DNA of 61,447 bases, taken from positions 1 to 61,447 of the forward strand of contig VERH01000003.1 in assembly GCA_018882735.1 (NCBI GenBank), in the 5' to 3' direction. Position numbers and translations under genes: made by a program. Of this stretch, positions 40,918 to 51,692 are shown piece after piece. Source of the stretch: Candidatus Nanopelagicaceae bacterium. Lineage in GTDB: Bacteria; Actinomycetota; Actinomycetes; Nanopelagicales; Nanopelagicaceae. Below the pieces are notes generated by a model. The model was not told the DNA's origin, did not search any database, and saw nothing but the letters and a program-made list of their open reading frames with translations. The stretch's first letter is position 1. Each line of letters begins with the position of its first letter.

Positions 40918-41874
40918 ATGAAAGAGGGGAAGATAATTCACCAATCTGTGATGTTAGAACGTTGCATCACTCTTCTCACTCCATCGATTAATAGAAGCAC
41001 AAATCCGATTGTTGTCGATGCAACTCTAGGTTTAGGTGGACATTCCGAAGCGCTATTAGAGCGATTCCCAAATCTTCGAATCGTCGGATTGGATCGAGAT
41101 ACCGAGGCAATCAGCCTCGCAACTACCCGGTTAGCTAAATTCGGATCACGATTCACAGTAGTTCACGCCGTTTATGACCAGATGCCAGAAGTCTTAAGTG
41201 AACTAGGTATTGATGGCGTTGATGGAATTCTCTTTGATTTAGGAGTCTCATCGCTACAGCTCGATGAGATTGATCGAGGTTTCTCGTATTCAAATACCGC
41301 TCCACTCGACATGCGAATGGACAAGAGCTCTCGGGTTACTGCAAAGGATGTATTAGAGAACTATTCAAAGGAAGATCTAGTACGAGTCCTTCGGACATAT
41401 GGCGAGGAGAGGTTCGCTCCTCGAATCGTAGATAACATCATTAAAGCTCGGAACACCGGAGCGCTTAAGACAACTACTGACCTGGCCGAGATAGTAAAAG
41501 CAAGCATTCCTGCGCCAGCAAGAAGGGTTGGTGGAAACCCAGCAAAGCGCACCTTCCAAGCGCTTCGAATCGAAGTGAATCAAGAACTCTCCACATTAGA
41601 GCGAGCAATTCCAAGAGCGCTTGAACAATTAAGAGTTGGCGGGCGAGTGGTGATTATGTCTTTTCAGTCGCTCGAAGACAAAATCGCTAAACAGATTTTT
41701 GCAGCAGCATCTGAATCAAAAAGCCCAAGAGGGTTACCAGTAGAAATTGATTCCTTGAAGGCCAAGTATCAACTTGTCTTTCGCGGAAGTGAGAGCGCTA
41801 GCCCTGAAGAGATAGAGATGAATTCCCGTGCGAAATCCGTCCGGTTACGTGCGATTGAGCGGGTGGCGATCTAA
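40918..41874 (+). CDS. rsmH: 16S rRNA (cytosine-1402-N4)-methyltransferase
   Basis: Methylates C1402 of 16S rRNA in the decoding centre (old name mraW). SAM site VDATLGLGGHSEALLERFP near the start, DLGVSSLQLD and DRGFSYSNTAPLDMRMD in the middle, GNPAKRTFQALRIEVN later; length (318) is normal. ATG with AAGGGAG Shine-Dalgarno, preceded by a structured RNA. The stop overlaps the ftsL ATG by one base. Confidence 0.97.
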   Translation: MKEGKIIHQSVMLERCITLLTPSINRSTNPIVVDATLGLGGHSEALLERFPNLRIVGLDRDTEAISLATTRLAKFGSRFTVVHAVYDQMPEVLSELGIDGVDGILFDLGVSSLQLDEIDRGFSYSNTAPLDMRMDKSSRVTAKDVLENYSKEDLVRVLRTYGEERFAPRIVDNIIKARNTGALKTTTDLAEIVKASIPAPARRVGGNPAKRTFQALRIEVNQELSTLERAIPRALEQLRVGGRVVIMSFQSLEDKIAKQIFAAASESKSPRGLPVEIDSLKAKYQLVFRGSESASPEEIEMNSRAKSVRLRAIERVAI

Positions 41875-42278
41875 TGGCGCTATCCGCTCTCGCACCGGCC
41901 GTTGCTAAGTCACGTAAAGCAGTCGTGGATCGCTCTGCCCGAGCAGTCCTTCGTTTAGTGCCTGATTTGAAACCTACTCCGGGGGAGCAGGCCAGCGATC
42001 GTCTCTTCTACGGATTGATTGGGTTCATTCTCTCCCTTGGTCTACTTGGATTATTGGGAATCAATATTTTGCTTGGTAATGATGCGGTTCGCATAAAGGA
42101 ATTAAAACTTGAAGCAATTGCAATCAATGAAGAGCGTGAAGCCGCGCTCCGTGAGGTTGCTCGTATCTCTACCCCGGAAAATCTTGCGGCTCGAGCCACA
42201 ACTTTAGGAATGGTACCTAGCACTACGCCGCGATTCTTGGATCTCACCGAAACAGTAGAAGCAAAGGTGAAGCCCTAG
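41874..42278 (+). CDS. ftsL: FtsL-like cell division membrane protein
   Basis: A 134-residue bitopic protein: cytoplasmic N-terminus of about 45 residues, one membrane segment (GLIGFILSLGLLGLLGINILL), then a short coiled coil (RIKELKLEAIAINEEREAAL) outside. No strong sequence motif, as is usual for FtsL; the call rests on topology and on its place between rsmH and ftsI. It should join FtsQ and the FtsW-FtsI synthase at the septum. Stop directly abuts the ftsI ATG. Confidence 0.85.
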   Translation: MALSALAPAVAKSRKAVVDRSARAVLRLVPDLKPTPGEQASDRLFYGLIGFILSLGLLGLLGINILLGNDAVRIKELKLEAIAINEEREAALREVARISTPENLAARATTLGMVPSTTPRFLDLTETVEAKVKP

Positions 42279-44108
42279 ATGCCACACGAACTGCTCTCGC
42301 TACGCCGGATCCGTTATCTAGTGGCGATTTCGTTGGTTCTTATTGTCGCCTTCGCAGTTCGATTGGTTGATGTTCAAGCAGTAAGGGCGGCAGGCTATGC
42401 GAATCGAGCCGATGCCGAGCTCGCCAAGAAATCGATTATTTTGGCGCCCCGAGGGGCGATTACCGATATCAATGGCGTTGAATTCGCTCGCTCTGTAATT
42501 TCCTATCGAATCCTTGTTGATCAGGCAATCATTGACTACCCCAAGAAACTGGCGAACCTGGCAGCGCCGATTCTAGGTATGAGCGAATCTGAGTTATATC
42601 CGAAATTAATTGGTGACCGAAGATATGTAGTAATTAGCAAGAGTGTGAAGCCAGCGATCTGGCGGGAGCTTGAAGCTGCGATTGAAAACTACAACGCCGC
42701 TGTAATGGAGACCGAGAACGGTTTTAGCAAGCGGTTATCTGGTTTCTTCGCCGAGCGAATCTATGCTCGTGAATATCCAGAAGGTGAGCTAGGCGCTGCC
42801 GTTGTAGGTTTTGTAAATCAAGCCGGCAGTGGCGCTGCTGGTCTTGAGTACAGCATGAATTCAACTTTGGCAGGCGTAAATGGCGAGTACACCTACTCCA
42901 ATGCTGGCGGAACGATAATTCCGGGAACCCAGAAGATCACTGCGGAGGAGCGGAAAGGCAACACGATCCATCTAACTATTGATCGAGATATTCAATGGGT
43001 AGCACAGGAAGCAATTACGAAGGCGGTGAAGAAGGCCCGCGCGCTATCTGGAACTGTAATTGTTATGGACCCTGCAACCGGAGAAATTATCGCCCATGCC
43101 ACCTACCCATCATTTACCCCAGGTAAGACGGACGGAGTAGACCCTTATCGCTGGAAGAACCCCTCCGTCCAAGAAGTTTATGAACCAGGCTCTACCGGCA
43201 AGGTTGTGACTTTTGCTGCGGCGATGGAAGAAGGAAAAGTTGAGCCCGAAACTGTTATGACCGTTCCTTATAAATTGAAGCGCTCGATTAAAGTCTTTAA
43301 AGATCACGATCCACACCCCGTCTTACGGCTGACCTTGGCTGGAGCGCTTGCGCAATCAAGTAATACAGCATCAATCAAGATTGGCGAGATGATTACCGAC
43401 GATAAGTTATATAGCTATCTAAAGAAATTTGGCGTCGCCACAAAGACTGGCTCAGGACTTCCAGGTGAGGAAACTGGAAAACTCTTGGAAGTTAAAGATT
43501 GGTCAGGAACAACAGCGCCCACCGTTGCCTTCGGTCAGGGTTACTCTGTAACAGCTATGCAGGCCACCTCAATTTTCGCAACTGTGGCAAATGACGGCGT
43601 AAGAGTTACACCAACGCTGATTGCCGGAGTAAGTGATGCGGCAGGAAGATATACCCCAGCCGATAAGCAATCCTCGCAGCGAGTTATCAGCAGCGAGACG
43701 GCATCCAAGTTGCGGCTAATGATGGAGAGCGTTGTTTCCGCGGCGGGAACTGCTCCGAGCGCTGCGATAAGCGGATATCGAGTTGCAGGAAAGACCGGTA
43801 CCGCGAGAAGAGTGGATGATAGTTGTGGTTGCTATCGAGGATACACCGCTTCTTTTATTGGATTTGCTCCAGCAGATAAACCTAAATTTGTAGCAAGCGT
43901 TACCATTCAAGATCCAAAGGGAATCTATTACGGAGGTTACCTCGGCGGACCAGTATTCAAAGAAGTAATGAGCTTTGTACTCAAGGACCAACATGTTCCA
44001 CCAACTGAAAAATCTGATGGTCTCTATCCACTCGATGAAAAAGCGTTAAAGAAGAAGATTGCCGCGCAGCAAGCTGCGCAAGAGAATCAAACAAAGCGAA
44101 ATCACTGA
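42279..44108 (+). CDS. ftsI: Peptidoglycan transpeptidase FtsI (PBP3 type)
   Basis: Septal class B penicillin-binding protein. One N-terminal membrane segment (about 10-29), the dimerisation domain starting at LAPRGAITDINGVEFARS, and the transpeptidase with the three catalytic motifs: STGK (in YEPGSTGKVVTF), SSN (in AQSSNTASIKIG) and KTG (in VAGKTGTARR). Length 609. A charged tail follows. The stop codon shares one base with the murE start (TGATG). Confidence 0.97.
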   Translation: MPHELLSLRRIRYLVAISLVLIVAFAVRLVDVQAVRAAGYANRADAELAKKSIILAPRGAITDINGVEFARSVISYRILVDQAIIDYPKKLANLAAPILGMSESELYPKLIGDRRYVVISKSVKPAIWRELEAAIENYNAAVMETENGFSKRLSGFFAERIYAREYPEGELGAAVVGFVNQAGSGAAGLEYSMNSTLAGVNGEYTYSNAGGTIIPGTQKITAEERKGNTIHLTIDRDIQWVAQEAITKAVKKARALSGTVIVMDPATGEIIAHATYPSFTPGKTDGVDPYRWKNPSVQEVYEPGSTGKVVTFAAAMEEGKVEPETVMTVPYKLKRSIKVFKDHDPHPVLRLTLAGALAQSSNTASIKIGEMITDDKLYSYLKKFGVATKTGSGLPGEETGKLLEVKDWSGTTAPTVAFGQGYSVTAMQATSIFATVANDGVRVTPTLIAGVSDAAGRYTPADKQSSQRVISSETASKLRLMMESVVSAAGTAPSAAISGYRVAGKTGTARRVDDSCGCYRGYTASFIGFAPADKPKFVASVTIQDPKGIYYGGYLGGPVFKEVMSFVLKDQHVPPTEKSDGLYPLDEKALKKKIAAQQAAQENQTKRNH

Positions 44109-45628
44109 TGAATCGCCCCAAGAGCGCTAGAGAGCGGAGCCTCTCTCAGTTGGCGAACTTCTTGGGAGTTCAATCCTCCACTCAATCCTCCACTCAATCT
44201 GACACGAAGTTCACTGGAGTATGTAGCGATTCTAGAAAGATAGAAGAAGGCGACTTATTCATTGCATTTCCTGGTGCGCGAAGCCATGGAAGTGCCTTCC
44301 TTGCAACCGCATTGGAACGGGGCGCGAGGGCGATACTTACTGATCAGCAAGGCGATGAGGTTGCCTCCCGCATCGCTTCTGCCATCCCCCGATTAGTAGT
44401 GTCGAAGCCCCGCTCCATTTGCGGCTTAGTCGCGAGTTGGTTCTATGGTGAACCAAGCAAATCTCTATTTGTTGCCGGCGTTACTGGCACAAATGGAAAG
44501 ACAACAACTACTTACCTTCTGGAGCAGATCTGGAGAATTGCTGGCTATAAATCGGGTCTAATCGGAACCATTGGTATTCAAGTGGGAGAGCAGAAGTTTG
44601 CTGCCACACATACAACGCCTGAGAGCGATGAACTTCAGCGGCTACTGGCGTTAATGAAGGAGGAGGGCGCACGGGGAGTTGCGATGGAAGTTAGCAGCCA
44701 TGCTCTCGTCCAGGAACGAGTTAAATCAATTAATTTCCAAGCGGTGGGATTTACCAATCTAACTCAAGACCACCTTGACTTTCATGGTTCCATGGAAAAT
44801 TACTTCCAAGCGAAGCGCTCACTTTTTACCCATGACTATGCTGAATTCGGAGTAGTTTCAATTGATAGTGAATATGGAAAGCGGCTCTGGAATGAACTCG
44901 CGATTTCGAAGCAATCAATCTCAATTCATGGAAGAGCTGACTGGTACTTTGAGCGACGAGAGCGTATCGCTACTGGATTTGAGTTGTTAATTCGAGGCCC
45001 AGAGGGAATATCAATAGAAAATTCCTTCCATTTAATCGGGGAACACAATCTTGAAAATCTTCTTGTAGCTATAGCGCTTGCCTTTAGAAGTGGAATTGAT
45101 CCACTAGTAATTGCAAATTCACTTCCAACTTTGACTGGTGCACCAGGAAGGTTAGAAAATGTTGTTGGCCCAGCAACAACATCAATCGGTTTTAAAGTCT
45201 TAGTTGATTATGCCCACACTCCTGATGCCGTCGAACGAGTACTTGCAGCAGTGCGAGAACAAGGTTTTGAACGGATAATTGCGGTTCTTGGTTGCGGGGG
45301 AGACCGCGATACAGCTAAGCGGCCGCTGATGGGGAGCGCTTTAAACAGCGGTGCAGATATACCGATTTTCACTAGCGATAATCCCAGAAGCGAGGATCCA
45401 AAAAAGATCATCGATGAGATGTTAAGTGGAGTTAATTTAAAAGAAGGTGGCGAGGTGATCATTGATCGGCAAAGCGCCATAAAGCGCGCCGTTCAACTCG
45501 CTCAAAAAGGGGATGCGGTCGTAGTTCTGGGCAAAGGTCATGAAACCGGACAAGAAGTAAACGGCGTTAAAAGCCCATTTAGCGATGTTGAAGAGTTGAA
45601 GCGCGCTCTAGCGGAGCGGTCATTATGA
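44108..45628 (+). CDS. murE: UDP-MurNAc-tripeptide ligase MurE (meso-diaminopimelate type)
   Basis: Adds the third residue to the peptidoglycan stem peptide. The ATP site is GVTGTNGKTTTTY; the motif TSDNPRSEDP (DNPR) marks enzymes that use meso-diaminopimelate rather than lysine. Length 506. An imperfect local duplication (SSTQSSTQSD) lies near residues 22-31. ATGA overlap with murF. Confidence 0.96.
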   Translation: MNRPKSARERSLSQLANFLGVQSSTQSSTQSDTKFTGVCSDSRKIEEGDLFIAFPGARSHGSAFLATALERGARAILTDQQGDEVASRIASAIPRLVVSKPRSICGLVASWFYGEPSKSLFVAGVTGTNGKTTTTYLLEQIWRIAGYKSGLIGTIGIQVGEQKFAATHTTPESDELQRLLALMKEEGARGVAMEVSSHALVQERVKSINFQAVGFTNLTQDHLDFHGSMENYFQAKRSLFTHDYAEFGVVSIDSEYGKRLWNELAISKQSISIHGRADWYFERRERIATGFELLIRGPEGISIENSFHLIGEHNLENLLVAIALAFRSGIDPLVIANSLPTLTGAPGRLENVVGPATTSIGFKVLVDYAHTPDAVERVLAAVREQGFERIIAVLGCGGDRDTAKRPLMGSALNSGADIPIFTSDNPRSEDPKKIIDEMLSGVNLKEGGEVIIDRQSAIKRAVQLAQKGDAVVVLGKGHETGQEVNGVKSPFSDVEELKRALAERSL

Positions 45629-47001
45629 AGATGAAAGCGGCGCAGATCGCAAAGGTCATGGGTGGCAGTTTCCACGGTGAAGATTTAGAAATTAACGGAG
45701 AATTCCACTTTGACTCCCGCCAGGTCACACCCGGCTCCGTTTTCATAGCGCTGAATGGTGAAACACAAGATGGACATGATTTTGTGAAATCGGCTTTAAC
45801 TAATGGTGCCGTGCTCTCCATAGTAAATCGCAGCGTTGCCGGCCCTCACATTATTGTTCCAGATGTCTTAGGTGGAATTGCAAAATTGGCTACCAATTTA
45901 CGTAACCAGCTATCGACGCTAAAGATTGTCGCGATTACCGGCTCGCAAGGTAAGACCACAACAAAAGATATGCTCCATTCGATTCTTTCTTCTCAAGGTC
46001 AATGCGTTGCCCCAATCGGTTCGTACAACAACGATATTGGCGTTCCAATCACACTCTTGAAATGCAATGAGAAAACTCAATTTTGCATTCTTGAGATGGG
46101 CGCGCGCCACCTGGGTGATATCGCTCGACTTACCGAGTTAGCGAGCCCTGATGTGGGGGTAGTTCTTAAAGTCGGCACCGCACATCTTGGTGAATTCGGT
46201 TCGAGAGCAAAGATTGCAGAGACAAAGGGTGAGCTAATACTTGGTCTAAAACCGGGGGCAACTGCCGTACTTGGCACTTACGATGAGTTCACGCCCAAGA
46301 TGAATGCAAACTCGTCGGTAAAAACTATTACTTTTGGTGAGAGTACGAGCTGTCTGATTCGTGCCGCCGATCTTGAACTCCATGGAGGTTTTCCTGCCTT
46401 TGACTTAGTCACTCCTGAAGGGCGCGAGCACGTTGAACTTCAATTGTTGGGAGTCCACCAGGTTCCAAATGCACTTGCAGCTGCCGGTGCGGCTTTTGCG
46501 TTAGGGGTCTCTACCGCAGATATTGCAGCCGCCCTATCAACCCACCAGAACACAGGCAAGTGGCGGATGGAACTAACTGATCTCGATGGATTGACTCTTA
46601 TAAATGATTCTTACAACGCAAATCCAGAGAGTATGTCGGCAGCCCTTAGAACTCTCTCTCTGCTAACTCAGGAGCGAGGTGGAAATTCCTGGGCCTTTGT
46701 TGGAAAGATGCATGAACTCGGTAAGGAGTCGGAAGAGTTGCATCGCAAAGTTGGTCAGCTTGCTGGCGAACTTGGAATTGATCACCTAGTTGTGATCGGC
46801 GAGCGGAGCTATATCTCCGATGCGATTTCGCGAAATACGACAATTCATTTTTATCCCGATCAGAACTCAGCAACTGAACTTTTACAGCGCTTTGATTCGG
46901 GCGATGTAGTTTTAGTCAAAGCATCAAGAGCAGAGCATTTAGAGGTAACTGCAGAACAGATAGCTAATAGCTGGAGCGAGAGAATGGGAGCGGGATCTTG
47001 A
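45625..47001 (+). CDS. murF: UDP-MurNAc-tripeptide:D-Ala-D-Ala ligase MurF
   Basis: Attaches D-alanyl-D-alanine to the stem peptide. ATP site [14 protein letters not shown], then [15 protein letters not shown] and [11 protein letters not shown], all MurF hallmarks. Length 458. The start overlaps murE as ATGA, and the stop overlaps the TTG start of mraY. Confidence 0.96.
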   Translation: MKMKAAQIAKVMGGSFHGEDLEINGEFHFDSRQVTPGSVFIALNGETQDGHDFVKSALTNGAVLSIVNRSVAGPHIIVPDVLGGIAKLATNLRNQLSTLKIVAITGSQGKTTTKDMLHSILSSQGQCVAPIGSYNNDIGVPITLLKCNEKTQFCILEMGARHLGDIARLTELASPDVGVVLKVGTAHLGEFGSRAKIAETKGELILGLKPGATAVLGTYDEFTPKMNANSSVKTITFGESTSCLIRAADLELHGGFPAFDLVTPEGREHVELQLLGVHQVPNALAAAGAAFALGVSTADIAAALSTHQNTGKWRMELTDLDGLTLINDSYNANPESMSAALRTLSLLTQERGGNSWAFVGKMHELGKESEELHRKVGQLAGELGIDHLVVIGERSYISDAISRNTTIHFYPDQNSATELLQRFDSGDVVLVKASRAEHLEVTAEQIANSWSERMGAGS

Positions 47002-48053
47002 GAGGTATTCTGATAGCGGGCGCGCTCGCTTTCTTGTTGAGTTTCTTCATGACTCCGTTGTTTATCAAGTTCTTGGCGAGGCGCGGATATGGCCAGCAGA
47101 TACGCGATGATGGTCCGAAGACTCATCATGTTAAACGGGGCACTCCGACAATGGGCGGAGCGGTACTGATCTTCTCGGCGCTAGCTGCATACTTCACTTC
47201 TCACTTGGCAACCGGAGTGCCGGTAACAACTTCTGCCTTACTAGTGATCGGTTTGATAATTGGGCTTGCGGCAGTTGGATTCTTGGATGACTGGTTAAAG
47301 GTCGTCAAACAGCGCTCACTTGGACTTCGGGCGCGAGAGAAACTCTTTGGACAAGCGCTGGTTGCAGGCGTTTTCGGCTATTTCGCGACTAATTTCCCCG
47401 ATGAAGTAGGTAACACTCCACTATCTCTATATCTCTCAACAGTACGAGACACCACTATCAAATTAGGACTCGTTCTTGTAATTCTCTGGGCAATTCTGCT
47501 GGTGCTTGGGACAAGTAATGGTGTGAATTTAACCGATGGTTTAGATGGCTTGGCCACTGGTGCGGCAATTATGTCCTTCCTGGCATTTGTACTTATCGGA
47601 GTTTGGAAGTTTGGTCAGCGTTGCGAAATCGTGGTAGACAATTGCTACAACGCTCGCGATCCACTTGATATGGCAGTTCTAGCAGCCGCGTTAGCGGGCG
47701 CTTGCGCTGGATTCTTGTGGTGGAACGCTTCACCGGCACGAATCTTCATGGGCGATACGGGCTCCCTGGCTCTTGGTGGGGCGCTCGCGGGATTAGCGAT
47801 GACCCTTCGCACTGAACTGTTGTTGATACCAATCGGCGGGCTCTTTGTGATCATCACCCTTTCGGTAATCATTCAAACTACCTATTTTAAAATTTCAGGT
47901 GGCAAACGAGTCTTCAAGATGGCGCCACTTCAGCACCACTTTGAATTACTAGGTTGGGGAGAAGTAACGATCGTCATTCGTTTCTGGATTATCGCGGGAC
48001 TATGTGTAGCTGCCGGTCTTGGACTCTTCTATGCCCAGTGGGTGGTTGCCTAA
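46998..48053 (+). CDS. mraY: Phospho-MurNAc-pentapeptide translocase MraY
   Basis: Membrane enzyme forming lipid I on undecaprenyl phosphate. About ten hydrophobic segments; catalytic aspartates in GFLDDWLKV and [12 protein letters not shown], plus [12 protein letters not shown] and [10 protein letters not shown]. Length 351. The start is a TTG at 46998 that overlaps the murF stop as TTGA; family alignment begins at once after it, so TTG is preferred. Confidence 0.96.
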   Translation: MRGILIAGALAFLLSFFMTPLFIKFLARRGYGQQIRDDGPKTHHVKRGTPTMGGAVLIFSALAAYFTSHLATGVPVTTSALLVIGLIIGLAAVGFLDDWLKVVKQRSLGLRAREKLFGQALVAGVFGYFATNFPDEVGNTPLSLYLSTVRDTTIKLGLVLVILWAILLVLGTSNGVNLTDGLDGLATGAAIMSFLAFVLIGVWKFGQRCEIVVDNCYNARDPLDMAVLAAALAGACAGFLWWNASPARIFMGDTGSLALGGALAGLAMTLRTELLLIPIGGLFVIITLSVIIQTTYFKISGGKRVFKMAPLQHHFELLGWGEVTIVIRFWIIAGLCVAAGLGLFYAQWVVA

Positions 48054-48054
48054 C

Positions 48055-49413
48055 GTGAGCTTTGTCGATTCACTCAGCGAAAAAATATTGGTGTTTGGCG
48101 GCGGCGTAACAGGGGCTTCAGTCAAGCGTTTCTTGGACTCGCGCGGTGCTTCCACATTTCTCATAGATGAGAATGAGAGCGTCGAAGAGACCACTAAATT
48201 TGAAAAAGTTAAATTAGAAGAATTTCAACTAGGAATCGTCTCACCCGGCTGGAAGCTAGACCATCCATTTATCTCACAGAGTAAAGCTGCTGGAATCGAA
48301 TTAATTTCAGAGATCGACCTTGCTTGGAGGGTAAAGAGCGAGTTAAACCCCGCTCAGGTCTGGCTGGGATTAACGGGAACAAATGGCAAGACCACTACCG
48401 TGCAGATGGCTGAAGCTATGTTGCTACAGAGCGGGATTAGGGCTCGGGCTTGCGGAAATGTCGGTGATCCCGTGATTGATTTGGCTACCGAAACAGATCT
48501 AGACATTTTGGTCCTCGAACTTTCCTCATTCCAACTTAACTGGAGCAGCGAAGCCCACTTCAAGGCTAGTGGAATCCTAAATATCGCTGATGATCACATC
48601 GACTGGCATGGGAGCTTTAATAATTATGCGGATGCGAAGCTCTCTATCGCAAAGTTAAGCGAGACACTTATAGCGAATTTAGATGATGAGAATCTCGCAT
48701 CAAGACTCGGCCAAGTCAAATCTAGATTGGTCACTTACACTCTTGAAACCCCAAAACCACACCAAATTGGATTAGTTGAGAATCTAATTGTTGATCGGGC
48801 ATTTGTTTCTGGCGATGCTGAAGTTCTCTTTGAGTTAGGTGATATAAAACCAGCCGTCCCGCATAATGTCTCAAATGCGATGGCGGCTGCGGCTCTGGCG
48901 AGATCGGTTGGTGCCGATGCCACTTCGATTGCAAAGGCAATCTCTGAATTCCGCTTAGATCATCATCGTTTAGAAGTTGTTCTCGAAAAAGATGGGATTA
49001 CTTGGATAGATGATTCAAAAGCGACCAACCCACATGCTGCGCTCGCTGCTTTGAAATCCCAACTTAGGTCGGTATGGATTGCCGGCGGTCTTGCCAAGGG
49101 TGCATCTATGGATCAATTAATTAAAGAGGCGGCTAGTCGAATCAAGTTTGCAATCTTGATTGGAACCGACGCGCAATTGATAGAGGATGCGCTACGCCGT
49201 CATGCACCTCTGGTTGAATACCAAGTTATAGATAAGGCCTTAAAGGGAAGAGAGTTGATGCAAGAAGTAGTGAAAGTTGCGCTCCACAAAGCTCTACCAG
49301 GCGAAAGCGTTTTATTGGCTCCGGCCTGCGCTTCAATGGATCAATTTAAGAATTATGGTGAACGGGGCGATCTATTTGCTTCGGCGGTAAAGGAGCTTGT
49401 AAATGGCAAGTAA
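48055..49413 (+). CDS. murD: UDP-MurNAc-L-alanine:D-glutamate ligase MurD
   Basis: Adds D-glutamate to UDP-MurNAc-L-Ala. N-terminal Rossmann motif LVFGGGVTGASV, ATP site GLTGTNGKTTTVQ, then DDSKATNPHAALAAL. I chose the GTG at 48055, one base after the mraY stop (452 residues); an upstream ATG would lie inside mraY. Last 11 bases overlap ftsW. Confidence 0.95.
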   Translation: MSFVDSLSEKILVFGGGVTGASVKRFLDSRGASTFLIDENESVEETTKFEKVKLEEFQLGIVSPGWKLDHPFISQSKAAGIELISEIDLAWRVKSELNPAQVWLGLTGTNGKTTTVQMAEAMLLQSGIRARACGNVGDPVIDLATETDLDILVLELSSFQLNWSSEAHFKASGILNIADDHIDWHGSFNNYADAKLSIAKLSETLIANLDDENLASRLGQVKSRLVTYTLETPKPHQIGLVENLIVDRAFVSGDAEVLFELGDIKPAVPHNVSNAMAAAALARSVGADATSIAKAISEFRLDHHRLEVVLEKDGITWIDDSKATNPHAALAALKSQLRSVWIAGGLAKGASMDQLIKEAASRIKFAILIGTDAQLIEDALRRHAPLVEYQVIDKALKGRELMQEVVKVALHKALPGESVLLAPACASMDQFKNYGERGDLFASAVKELVNGK

Positions 49414-50581
49414 GGCTTCTTTATTCTCCAAACCATCCTCCGCCTATTTCCTAATACTTGGCTCAGTCTCCATCCTCTCGGCACTTGGAATAGTTATGGT
49501 GTTGAGCGCTTCTTCAGTAAAAGCCCTAAGCGAGTCGGGAAATTCTTTTGCAATCGTCTTTCGTCAAACGATATTCCTGGCACTTTCTGTCTTGGTCACT
49601 TGGCTTGCCATGAATTTGAAGGAGAGTCTCTGGAAACCACAAGCTCGGCTGGCGCTCATCTTTGCTGCTGTATTTCTAACCCTGCCACAAGTTCCGGGCC
49701 TAGGAAAAACAGTCGGTGGTAACACAAATTGGATTCAAATCGGAAGTCTTTCAATTCAGCCAAGTGAGTTTGCCAAGTTTGGATTAATTCTCTGGTGTGC
49801 GCTGCGACTTCGAATCCACGATCAAAAAATGATCGAACGAGGATCAAGTAATCCGCTTCCGTTGGTAGCACCTGGCATTGCGCTAATTCTTGGTCTGGTG
49901 ATGTTAGGAGATGATTTAGGAACGGCGGCTGTTATTGCGGGAATCGTTGGCGGAATGCTCTTCATTGCCGGTATGCAAGCGCGCTTCTTTGCAACCCTCT
50001 TTGCCCTCGGCATAGTTGGCTTTGCAGCATTTGTAGTTACTAGTCCAAATAGATTGAGTCGGTTTTCCGCCTTTTGGGATCCATTCTCCGAAGAGAATTA
50101 CAAGAGCGCTGGTTGGCAGCAAGCGCATAGCATCATGGGGCTTGCATCTGGCGGTCCACTTGGTACCGGTTTAGGCTCTAGTAAACAGAAGTGGGGAAAT
50201 CTTCCAGAAGCCCACACGGATTTCATATTTGCGGTTATCGGCGAAGAGTTGGGTTTACTTGGGACGCTCACGGTCCTAGTTCTTTATGCAATTCTGATTT
50301 TAGGAATCTTCCGAGTGGCGCTTCGCGCTCGTAACAATTTTGATCGATACGTAACTGCCGGAATCGGTTGCTGGATAGCTGTTCAAGTAATTATGAATAT
50401 TGGAACAGTTATAAGCGTAATGCCGGTAGTAGGAGTAACGCTTCCATTCATTTCTTACGGAGGCTCTTCGCTACTTGCAACTTTTGCCGCAATTGGATTT
50501 GTGTTGGGTGTCTTGCGTCGCGATCCAGAGATTGCAGAAGACCTGCGGGCTCGGCGAGCGGCTAAGAGCGCGAGAGGATAG
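49403..50581 (+). CDS. ftsW: Septal peptidoglycan polymerase FtsW
   Basis: SEDS-family glycosyltransferase that polymerises lipid II with FtsI at the division site. About ten membrane segments, QIGSLSIQPSEFAKFG early and EAHTDFIFAVIGEELGLLG in the large loop, then GVTLPFISYGGSSLL near the end. Length 392. It starts inside the murD 3' end and stops 4 nt before murG. Confidence 0.96.
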   Translation: MASKASLFSKPSSAYFLILGSVSILSALGIVMVLSASSVKALSESGNSFAIVFRQTIFLALSVLVTWLAMNLKESLWKPQARLALIFAAVFLTLPQVPGLGKTVGGNTNWIQIGSLSIQPSEFAKFGLILWCALRLRIHDQKMIERGSSNPLPLVAPGIALILGLVMLGDDLGTAAVIAGIVGGMLFIAGMQARFFATLFALGIVGFAAFVVTSPNRLSRFSAFWDPFSEENYKSAGWQQAHSIMGLASGGPLGTGLGSSKQKWGNLPEAHTDFIFAVIGEELGLLGTLTVLVLYAILILGIFRVALRARNNFDRYVTAGIGCWIAVQVIMNIGTVISVMPVVGVTLPFISYGGSSLLATFAAIGFVLGVLRRDPEIAEDLRARRAAKSARG

Positions 50582-50585
50582 CCCC

Positions 50586-51692
50586 ATGGCTAAACGGATC
50601 GTCCTCGCCGGGGGAGGAACTGCAGGGCATATTGAACCGGCGCTCGCTGTAGCAGATGCGGTTCGGCGAATTGATCCAACGATAGAGATTGAATTTATCG
50701 GTACTGCTACCGGCTTAGAAAGTCTCTTGGTGCCGCAACGCGGTTACAGACTCCGCTCTATCCCGAAAGTTGTGATGCCAAGAAGCTTCGCAATAAGTGC
50801 TATTAATTTTCCATTTGCCATCATGAGAAGTGTTTGGCTATCTAGGAAGATATTGAAAGGCGCGAGCGCCATAATCGGCTTTGGTGGATATGTGAGCGCA
50901 TCTGCCTACCTTGGCGCAAGGCTTGCGGGAGTTCCAATTGCAATCCATGAAGCAAATGCCAAGCCAGGTTGGGCTAATCGTTTAGGAAGACATATTGCCA
51001 AGTTGGTAGCGGTTAATTTTGAGGAAGTAAGAAATAACTGGGCCGGTTCGGTACTGACCGGAATGCCAATTCGAAGCGCCTTATCAGAGTTGGCAAAGTT
51101 ATCTAAACCGGAGCAGATAAAGTTTCGCGAATTACAAGCAAAGAGCCTTGGCTTAGATCCAAGTAGGCCGATAGTGGCTCTCTTTGGCGGATCGCAAGGA
51201 TCGTTGCATATGAATAAGGCGATAGAAACTTATCTAGCTACTAGCGCGATGAGTACCGAGTCGAAGGTCCAGATCATCCATGCTGTTGGAATAAACAATC
51301 CACTCCCGCGGCCGCAAAGAGATTATCTTCCGATGGCTTACTTTCACGACATGGCAGCCGTATATGGCGTTGCAGATCTATTAATTACACGAAGCGGTGC
51401 AGTAACCTGCTCTGAATTGATGACAGTAGGAAGATTTGCAATTCTGGTTCCGTTGCCACACGGAAATGGCGAGCAGGTTGATAATGCCCAGGCGCTGGTG
51501 GATCAAGGTAGAGCAATAATGGTCAAAAATGAGGAATTTACGGGTCGCTGGCTCACGGAGAATCTAGAGAGAGTCGTCGCCACGGCAACAAATGATTTGA
51601 AGCCAGCCGAGCTTCACCTTGATGCCGCCAACCGCATTGCGGCTTTGGTACTTAAGGATCTCCTCGGCAATCTGAGTGAGAAAAACCGATGA
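50586..51692 (+). CDS. murG: UDP-GlcNAc:lipid I N-acetylglucosaminyltransferase MurG
   Basis: Makes lipid II at the inner membrane face. N-terminal glycine loop LAGGGTAGHIEPALAVAD, then HEANAKPGWAN, and the donor-site region FGGSQGSLHMN, SGAVTCSELM and PLPHGNGEQVDNA. I chose the ATG at 50586 (368 residues), 4 nt after ftsW; upstream codons would run into ftsW. GGGTAGH in place of GGGTGGH is common in Actinobacteria. ATGA overlap with murC. Confidence 0.96.
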   Translation: MAKRIVLAGGGTAGHIEPALAVADAVRRIDPTIEIEFIGTATGLESLLVPQRGYRLRSIPKVVMPRSFAISAINFPFAIMRSVWLSRKILKGASAIIGFGGYVSASAYLGARLAGVPIAIHEANAKPGWANRLGRHIAKLVAVNFEEVRNNWAGSVLTGMPIRSALSELAKLSKPEQIKFRELQAKSLGLDPSRPIVALFGGSQGSLHMNKAIETYLATSAMSTESKVQIIHAVGINNPLPRPQRDYLPMAYFHDMAAVYGVADLLITRSGAVTCSELMTVGRFAILVPLPHGNGEQVDNAQALVDQGRAIMVKNEEFTGRWLTENLERVVATATNDLKPAELHLDAANRIAALVLKDLLGNLSEKNR